NCBI GenBank assembly: GCA_011682665.1
Contig: JAACEG010000012.1
Coordinates: 1-9,986 of the forward strand
From: Lysobacteraceae bacterium
Lineage (GTDB): Bacteria > Patescibacteriota > Patescibacteriia > JAACEG01
Direction: 5' to 3'
DNA: 9,986 nucleotides
How positions within the stretch are numbered: the stretch's first letter is position 1; the number at the start of each line of letters is the position of its first letter. The position numbers and the translations under genes were made by a program. Below the pieces are notes generated by a model. That model did no database searches. It had not been told where the DNA came from and saw only the letters and a list, made by a program, of their open reading frames with translations. Positions 6,016 to 9,986 of this stretch are shown here, piece by piece.

Positions 6016-7794
6016 TTATCTTTTTGAAAAACCTTTTAATAAAAACATAGTTACAACAACCGCGCTAAACATACTCATTAATATGCCAATAATTAAAGTA
6101 ATGGCAAAACCTTTTACCATACTTGTAGAAAACCAAATCAAAATTAAACAAGTAAGCAAGGTAGAAATGTTTCCATCGCGAATTGATGTCCAAGCCCTTG
6201 AGAATCCATCGTCAATAAGTCTCATCCCTGTTTTGCCTAAAAGTCTTTCTTCTTTCATTCGTTCAAATATCAATACATTCGCATCAACTGCCATTCCAAT
6301 TGAAAGTATTACTCCGGCTAGCCCGGCTAAAGTTAAAGTAATTCCAAATAATTTGAATAAAGATAAAGTAAGAATAGCATAAATAATTAAAGCGATTGAA
6401 GCTACTAAACCCTTTAATCTATAAACGACTAACAAAAAAACAATTATGGCAAAAAATCCCCACATTCCTGCCTTCAAACTCTTATCTAAAGATACTTTAC
6501 CTAAACTTGCGCCAACCGTATTTTGGCTAATTAAAGTAATAGGAACCGGTAAAGCACCCGCATTTAATCTTTGTGATAATTTTTTTGCCTCTTTAATATC
6601 AAATTTCCCGGAAATAACAGCGCTACCATCACGAATTTGTTCATTAACGACCGGTATACTTAAAGGCATCCCATCTAAAAAGATTGCTACCTTTTTCCCA
6701 ATATTCCTTTTGGTAATCTCAGAAAATAATTTTTTTCCTTCTTCATTAAAAACTAATCCAACTTCTGGCTCATTTGTATTAGGATTAAACTCAACTTGAC
6801 TTTTTACTAATTGCTTGCCTGAAAGACCTGTATTTTTCCAAGGATCAGCTGGCGGAACAAAATCGGCTTTTGATTTTGTTCTGATCAAAATATGTCTTGA
6901 TCTAACTTCTGTATTGTCAGTTCCATCTGGTTGAGGACCTCCCCTGACTTCTTCTTTCTTAATAATATGATAACCAAATTGAGTTCTAATTGGTTTCTTC
7001 GTCACCTCTCCCACTTTTAAATCTTCAAAAATGGCTTTTTCAAATTCAGGAACCATCATTCCTCTTTTAGCAAACCCCAGCTCTCCGCCCTGATCTTTGC
7101 TACCAGGATCTTCGGAAAATTCTTTGGCTAACTTTCCAAAATCTTCTCCTTTATCAATTCTTGTAATAATATCTTCAGCCTTCTTTAAGGCTTTACTATT
7201 AAACTCATCCATTTCTTTTTGCTCTTCTTTTGTTAACTTACGAGAAGGCTCATGATTTTCCTCCTTAAATTCTAAAATTGGAGTTTCTCCTATCATTTTA
7301 ATAGCCTGATTAATATTATGCACACCTGCTAATTCAACAATAAGCCGCCAATTATCTCCAGAATGGTTTGTCTGCACTATTGGTTCAGAAACTCCAAAGG
7401 CATTAACTCTTCTTTCAATAACATCACGAACCCCTTCTAAGGCCAAACTCTTCTCGCTTGTTCCTCCTTTAATTTTTGAAACATCAGCTTCATATACTAA
7501 ATGTGTCCCCCCTTGTAAATCAAGACCTAAACGAAAAGGAACTTTAAAAAAATGCGGAAAATTTTGCCCTATTTTTGGATTTAGCCAATCAATTGCGCTA
7601 TCATAATAATTTGGCATTATATAAAAAAAACAAAAAATAGTAACTAGAGTAATCGCAAATATTATAAAACGATATTTTCTTTTATTACTTTTTTCTTCCT
7701 GATGAAACAATTTTGAAAAAATATTTCTAAACATAATAATGTATTTTCCCTTTATAGAGGACATCTTTTTTATTCTCTCCTTTATAAAGGACAT
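6016..7794 (-). CDS. secD: Protein translocase subunit SecD with inserted parvulin domain
   Basis: SecD is the larger partner of SecF. TM1 is at 42-60, followed by FRLGLDLQGGTHLVYEAD (87-104), RRVNAFGVSEPIVQ (128-141) and the P1 strand TPILEFKEE (171-179). The P1 domain resumes at NTGLSGKQL (321-329) and ends with the head subdomain (about 335-430). TM2-TM6 occupy 441-590 and include AVDANVLIFERMKEE (502-516), the SecD proton-path motif. Between 180 and 318 about 140 residues are inserted that match a parvulin prolyl isomerase in permuted order (separate entry). The frame is open to 7794, but the first 20 residues are two translated copies of a 30-bp repeat (MSFIKERIKK, MSSIKGKYII). ATGs at 7794, 7764 and 7734 are all possible; the first two have SD-like GGAG 11-12 nt upstream. 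Conserved protein starts after residue 21. Confidence 0.94.
   Translation of the reverse strand: MSFIKERIKKMSSIKGKYIIMFRNIFSKLFHQEEKSNKRKYRFIIFAITLVTIFCFFYIMPNYYDSAIDWLNPKIGQNFPHFFKVPFRLGLDLQGGTHLVYEADVSKIKGGTSEKSLALEGVRDVIERRVNAFGVSEPIVQTNHSGDNWRLIVELAGVHNINQAIKMIGETPILEFKEENHEPSRKLTKEEQKEMDEFNSKALKKAEDIITRIDKGEDFGKLAKEFSEDPGSKDQGGELGFAKRGMMVPEFEKAIFEDLKVGEVTKKPIRTQFGYHIIKKEEVRGGPQPDGTDNTEVRSRHILIRTKSKADFVPPADPWKNTGLSGKQLVKSQVEFNPNTNEPEVGLVFNEEGKKLFSEITKRNIGKKVAIFLDGMPLSIPVVNEQIRDGSAVISGKFDIKEAKKLSQRLNAGALPVPITLISQNTVGASLGKVSLDKSLKAGMWGFFAIIVFLLVVYRLKGLVASIALIIYAILTLSLFKLFGITLTLAGLAGVILSIGMAVDANVLIFERMKEERLLGKTGMRLIDDGFSRAWTSIRDGNISTLLTCLILIWFSTSMVKGFAITLIIGILMSMFSAVVVTMFLLKGFSKR
6841..7257 (-). 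other. Circularly permuted parvulin (PpiC-type) domain inside SecD
   Basis: SecD residues 180-318. In ordinary parvulins the order is strand 1 with a His (xHILV), helices, DPGS, GxMVPxF, and last strand FGYHII. Here the helical part comes first (ALKKAEDIITRIDKGEDFGK, 202-221). EDPGSKDQGGELG (228-240), RGMMVPEFEKAIF (244-256) and TQFGYHIIKKEEV (271-283) follow, and only then EVRSRHILIRTKSKAD (296-311), the typical first strand. All five active-site positions known from E. coli Par10 (PpiC) are present: H301, D229 (Cys in Par10), M247, F251 and H276. The first and last strands are neighbours in the parvulin sheet, so a 13-residue Gly/Pro/Asp loop (284-296) can close them. The domain would lie on the outer side of the membrane and could assist folding of exported proteins. 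Prolyl isomerase activity is inferred. Confidence 0.82.
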
Positions 7795-7871
7795 CTTTTT
7801 TTATTCTCCCCCCTCCTCCTTATAGGGGACATCTTTTTTTATTCTCCCTCTTATAAAGGGTATCTTTTTTT
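7747..7871. repeat. Tandem repeat carrying RBS-plus-ATG units at the secD 5' end
   Basis: Four imperfect units of about 30-38 bp. On the minus strand each has the form GGAGAATAAAAAAG, ATGTCC, TATAAAGG. ATGs fall at 7764, 7794 and 7832; the fourth copy has ATA (7861-7863). The first two copies are 30 bp apart and in frame with secD, giving the duplicated decapeptide at its N-terminus; the third is out of frame. The unit's GGGGAGAATA end continues directly into a family 1 palindrome at 7872, so the tandem probably arose from that repeat's edge. Confidence 0.75.
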
Positions 7872-7940
7872 ATTCTCCCCCTTTTAGGGGGAGTTAGAGG
7901 GGGTATTATCCCACCTAACCTCCCCTAATAGGAGAGGAAT
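7872..7940. repeat. C/G-rich palindromic repeat, inverted pair
   Basis: A plus unit (7872-7909, core CTCCCCCTTTTAGGGGGAG and tail GTTAGAGGGGGTATTA) runs straight into a minus unit (about 7909-7939, CCCACCTAACCTCCCCTAATAGGAGAGG). The tails face each other and are themselves complementary, so the whole pair can fold as a long hairpin. It lies in the predicted long leader of secD. Confidence 0.8.
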
Positions 7941-8089
7941 TTTATTTTATAATTTTCCCCATTGTAAAAAAAATTAAAAAAAGTATATTATTTACAATTC
8001 AATCACATATTACTTCTTTTGTAATATAAATTTAATACACAAAAAAATAAAACCTAAAGTAATCTGTTTTTGCTTTTAAATCTATTAAT
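7941..8089. other. AT-rich leader region of secD
   Basis: No gene is seen. The only structure is a 7-bp hairpin ATATTAC/GTAATAT (8007-8013 with 8021-8027). It has a T-rich loop and no T-run consistent with termination. It would be part of the 5' leader if transcription starts at the 8090-8118 promoter. Confidence 0.4.
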
Positions 8090-8118
8090 ACAATAATAGC
8101 AAAAAAATTTGGTGTCAA
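8090..8118 (-). promoter_or_regulatory. Promoter for the secD-secF operon
   Basis: On the minus strand a perfect TTGACA (8113-8118) is followed after 17 nt by TATTGT (8090-8095). An overlapping TGCTATTAT (8093-8101) offers a better extended -10 box but only a 14-nt spacer. It starts 29 nt past the gltX stop. No terminator separates it from gltX, so some read-through into secD is possible. Confidence 0.55.
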
Positions 8119-8146
8119 GATTTGGATATTTTACGCTTCTAATTTT

Positions 8147-9595
8147 TTACATTAAACCTAATTTTTTAATGCCTATTTTTATTCTTTGTATACATTCTTT
8201 TTTACCTAAAATAAAAGCAATTTCAATTGCTCCACCGGGCGTGAACTGTTTTCCGCTTAAAGCAATTCTAATCGGCCAAAGCGCCTGCCCGTTTTTGCAT
8301 CCAATCTCTTTTACTAAATTCAGAAGTTTTTCTTTTATTGTTTCTTCATTCCAATCCTTTATATTTTCTAAAACAGAGATTGATTTTTTAAGCGCTTCTA
8401 AAGAAATCTGCTTGTCTGTTTTCATTTTTTTATTTTCAAACAAATTAATATCATATTTTGGAAGAATGTTAAAAAATTTTATCATTTCTGGAATTTCACT
8501 CAAAATTTCTGTTCTCTTTTGTAAAACTCTACTTATCTCCAAAAAATTAAAATTATTCTTAAATTCTTTATAATATGGCAAAACTAAATTATGAAAATCT
8601 TCCAAACTTTTTCTTCTGATATGTTCACCGTTTAGCCATTTTAATTTTTTAATATCAAAAACAGCGGAACTAATTCCCATTCCTTTTAATGAAAATTCTT
8701 TAACTAATTCTTCTAATAAAAAAACTTCTCTATTATCTTTTGGATGCCATCCTAAAAGCGCTGAAAAATTTATTAAGGCTTCTGGGAGATACCCCTTATT
8801 TTTATAATCCTCAACTGCAGTATCTCCATCTCTTTTGCTTAATTTTCCGCCTTTTGGACTCATTGTTAAGGGAATATGAATAAATCTTGGCGGTTGCCAG
8901 CCAAATGCCTTATAAAGCAAGATATTTTTAGGGAATGAGGAAATCCATTCTGCCCCTCTGATAACATCGGAAATTTTCATTAAGTGATCATCAACAACAC
9001 TGGCAAATTGATAAGTAGGAATCTGATTCGTTTTCATTAAAATTTGATCTTCTAATTCTTTATTATCAAATTCTATTTTCCCTCTTAATTCATCAAAAAC
9101 TTCTGTTTTTCCATCTAAAGGCATTTTTTGCCTGATGACAAATTTTTCTCCTTTTTTTATTTTCGCTTCAACTTCTTCTTTGCTCAAACTCCTGCAATGA
9201 TTGTCATATCTTGGCGCTTGCTTTTTTGCGATCTGTGCTTCACGCAATCTTTTTAGTCTATTTTCAGAACAAAAACAATAATAAGCTTCTCCTTTTTCAA
9301 CAAGTTTTTCAATATATTTCTTATAAATATCAAGCCGTTCAGTTTGAATATAAGGACCATATTTTCCGCCAACTCCAGGACCTTCATCAAATTTTATCCC
9401 AAGCCAATCTAAAATCTCAATTAAATTTTTTACTGCTCCTTTTACTTGTCTTTTTTGGTCAGTGTCTTCTATTCGCAAAATAAATTTGCCTTGTTCTCTT
9501 TTAGCTAAAAGATAATCAAAAACAACAGTTCTTAAACTGCCTATATGCAAAAACCCAGTCGGGCTTGGCGCAAATCTTGTACGTACTTTTGACAT
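8147..9595 (-). CDS. gltX: Glutamyl-tRNA synthetase
   Basis: Class I aminoacyl-tRNA synthetase that attaches glutamate to tRNA-Glu in the cytoplasm. The 482-aa length is standard. Motifs in order: RFAPSPTGFLHIGSLRT (7-23) with the HIGH signature as HIGS, LRIEDTDQ (40-47), and GPYIQTERLDIY (80-91). A zinc-site pattern C107-x-C109, Y130, C134 has the same spacing as E. coli GluRS. VIRGAEWISS (211-220) and GGKLSKRDGDTAV (249-261), the KMSKS-loop variant KLSKR, follow. The C-terminal anticodon-binding domain (about 330-482) is complete and ends with GxxGxALWPIRIALSG (456-471). Whether it also charges tRNA-Gln cannot be told from the window. There is no SD; a promoter at 9610-9638 would give a nearly leaderless transcript. 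Confidence 0.97.
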   Translation of the reverse strand: MSKVRTRFAPSPTGFLHIGSLRTVVFDYLLAKREQGKFILRIEDTDQKRQVKGAVKNLIEILDWLGIKFDEGPGVGGKYGPYIQTERLDIYKKYIEKLVEKGEAYYCFCSENRLKRLREAQIAKKQAPRYDNHCRSLSKEEVEAKIKKGEKFVIRQKMPLDGKTEVFDELRGKIEFDNKELEDQILMKTNQIPTYQFASVVDDHLMKISDVIRGAEWISSFPKNILLYKAFGWQPPRFIHIPLTMSPKGGKLSKRDGDTAVEDYKNKGYLPEALINFSALLGWHPKDNREVFLLEELVKEFSLKGMGISSAVFDIKKLKWLNGEHIRRKSLEDFHNLVLPYYKEFKNNFNFLEISRVLQKRTEILSEIPEMIKFFNILPKYDINLFENKKMKTDKQISLEALKKSISVLENIKDWNEETIKEKLLNLVKEIGCKNGQALWPIRIALSGKQFTPGGAIEIAFILGKKECIQRIKIGIKKLGLM

Positions 9596-9609
9596 AAAAT
9601 TAATCTGTA

Positions 9610-9638
9610 ATTTTAAAATGTTATAATTATTTCTTCAA
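9610..9638 (-). promoter_or_regulatory. Candidate gltX promoter
   Basis: On the minus strand TTGAAG (9633-9638), 17-nt spacer, TAAAAT (9610-9615). Transcription would start about 8-10 nt before the gltX ATG, which fits the absence of an SD. A second option further up is TTGTCA (9700-9705) with a poor CAATAT box (9677-9682). Neither is strong evidence in such AT-rich DNA. Confidence 0.35.
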
Positions 9639-9698
9639 TAAAATAAAATAAGTAATGATAGTGTAATAAATTTTGAATATTGTTCTAATAAAATTATC

Positions 9699-9729
9699 TT
9701 GACAATTTGTATATTAACTAAAATATAAA
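9699..9729 (+). promoter_or_regulatory. Candidate promoter for the 33-codon ORF
   Basis: A perfect TTGACA (9699-9704) with TATAAA at 9724-9729 (19-nt spacer, slightly long). A start near 9736 would leave about 25 nt before the ATG, with the strong SD well placed. Confidence 0.4.
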
Positions 9730-9759
9730 ATTAACAAAAACAAAATTAAGGAGGGAATT

Positions 9760-9861
9760 ATGAAAAAGGGCAATTGGGACAATAACATTCAATGTCTAAT
9801 TTTCTATTGTATACAATCCTGTTTAAAAAACAAAAAAGAAATCCCTGCCCAGGGACTTTAA
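9760..9861 (+). CDS. Possible 33-aa cysteine-containing small protein
   Basis: AAGGAGG (9748-9754), a 5-nt spacer and ATG at 9760 make the strongest translation start in the window, where most real genes have no SD. The reading frame runs 33 codons to TAA. It starts MKKGNWDNN, then has a short hydrophobic core with cysteines at 12, 17 and 21 (CLIFYCIQSC), then the basic stretch KNKK and IPAQGL. I do not recognise a family. There is no clear signal peptide or full membrane span. It is the only plus-strand coding candidate, divergent from gltX, with a TTGACA promoter upstream. Against it: its last codons overlap a hairpin that works as a minus-strand terminator, and it ends next to a dispersed repeat. 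It could be a leader peptide, a small membrane-associated peptide or chance. Confidence 0.4.
   Translation: MKKGNWDNNIQCLIFYCIQSCLKNKKEIPAQGL
9825..9858 (-). terminator. Intrinsic terminator for a gene beyond the right edge
   Basis: Read on the minus strand: AAAG, then TCCCT-GGGC-AGGGA (9842-9855), extended by A-T pairs, followed by the T-rich run TTTCTTTTTTGTTTTTT. This would end a minus-strand transcript arriving from the right. On the plus strand only CTTTAATAATATATTT follows, so termination there is doubtful. Confidence 0.6.
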
Positions 9862-9869
9862 TAATATAT

Positions 9870-9986
9870 TTAGGGGCTGGCGACGAGAGTTCTTTCGTCA
9901 CGAAATTTTTAGATTTTGAGACAAATTTTTTAAATAATTTTTTTAGCCTACCCTAAGGTAAGGTAAAAAAATTTGAAGAAAATTTG
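9870..9986. repeat. Long dispersed element, copy 2 (cut by window edge)
   Basis: Starts TTTAGGGGCTGGCGACGAG like copy 1 at 1994. It contains the near-perfect palindrome GACGAGAGTTCTTTCGTC (9882-9899). TTAGATTTTGAGACAAATTT (9909-9928) is the counterpart of 2070-2089 with two changes. TTTTTTTAGCC at about 9940 pairs with GGTAAAAAAA near 9963-9972. No open frame of note. The element continues past the window end. Confidence 0.6.

Noticed and set aside
7941..8089. Riboswitch or T-box in the long secD leader
   Set aside because: Only a single AT-rich 7-bp hairpin is seen, with no T-box sequence, conserved aptamer core or downstream terminator.
8109..8573. 154-codon plus-strand ORF
   Set aside because: It is antisense to the C-terminal part of gltX, whose motifs and length are intact; it has no family resemblance.

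Overview
The window is AT-rich (roughly 30% GC by eye), with short genes, mostly weak or absent Shine-Dalgarno (SD) sequences, intergenic regions full of palindromic repeats, and translations that work with the standard bacterial code. The gene set is ParA, FtsW, SecD/SecF, GluRS, a YraN-like nuclease and a methyltransferase. Together with a SecD that carries an inserted isomerase domain, this suggests a member of the Candidate Phyla Radiation (Patescibacteria, Parcubacteria-like). That placement is inferred from style and content, not from a marker-gene tree.

All seven long genes are on the minus strand, so the layout is best read from right to left. At the right edge (9825-9986) are a minus-strand terminator for an unseen gene, a possible 33-codon plus-strand ORF with the best ribosome binding site in the window, and a long dispersed repeat. 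gltX (8147-9595) follows. A TTGACA-type promoter just past its stop opens the secD-secF operon (5041-7794), which ends in a clear terminator at about 4966-5014. ftsW (3573-4682) is flanked by repeats on both sides. A methyltransferase-yraN pair (2284-3210) has its own extended -10 promoter and 3-nt spacing. tRNA-Leu(CAA) lies on the plus strand at 1717-1800, preceded by a GC-rich locus resembling a rearranged tRNA-Leu. parA (154-918) is last, with a strong promoter at 1218-1246; a parB partner could lie beyond the left edge.

Functionally, the window covers chromosome partitioning (ParA), septal wall synthesis (FtsW), protein export (SecDF) and translation (GluRS, tRNA-Leu). The main surprise is SecD. 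Its first extracytoplasmic domain contains a parvulin-type prolyl isomerase whose first strand, with the active-site His, comes after the last strand, so the domain appears circularly permuted.

At least five repeat families occupy the intergenic space: a C/G-rich palindrome present about 14 times in both orientations, a tandem repeat that carries copies of a ribosome-binding-site plus ATG unit at the 5' end of secD, a long element at 1994-2283 and again at 9870-9986, and three single-copy MITE- or REP-like inverted repeats.
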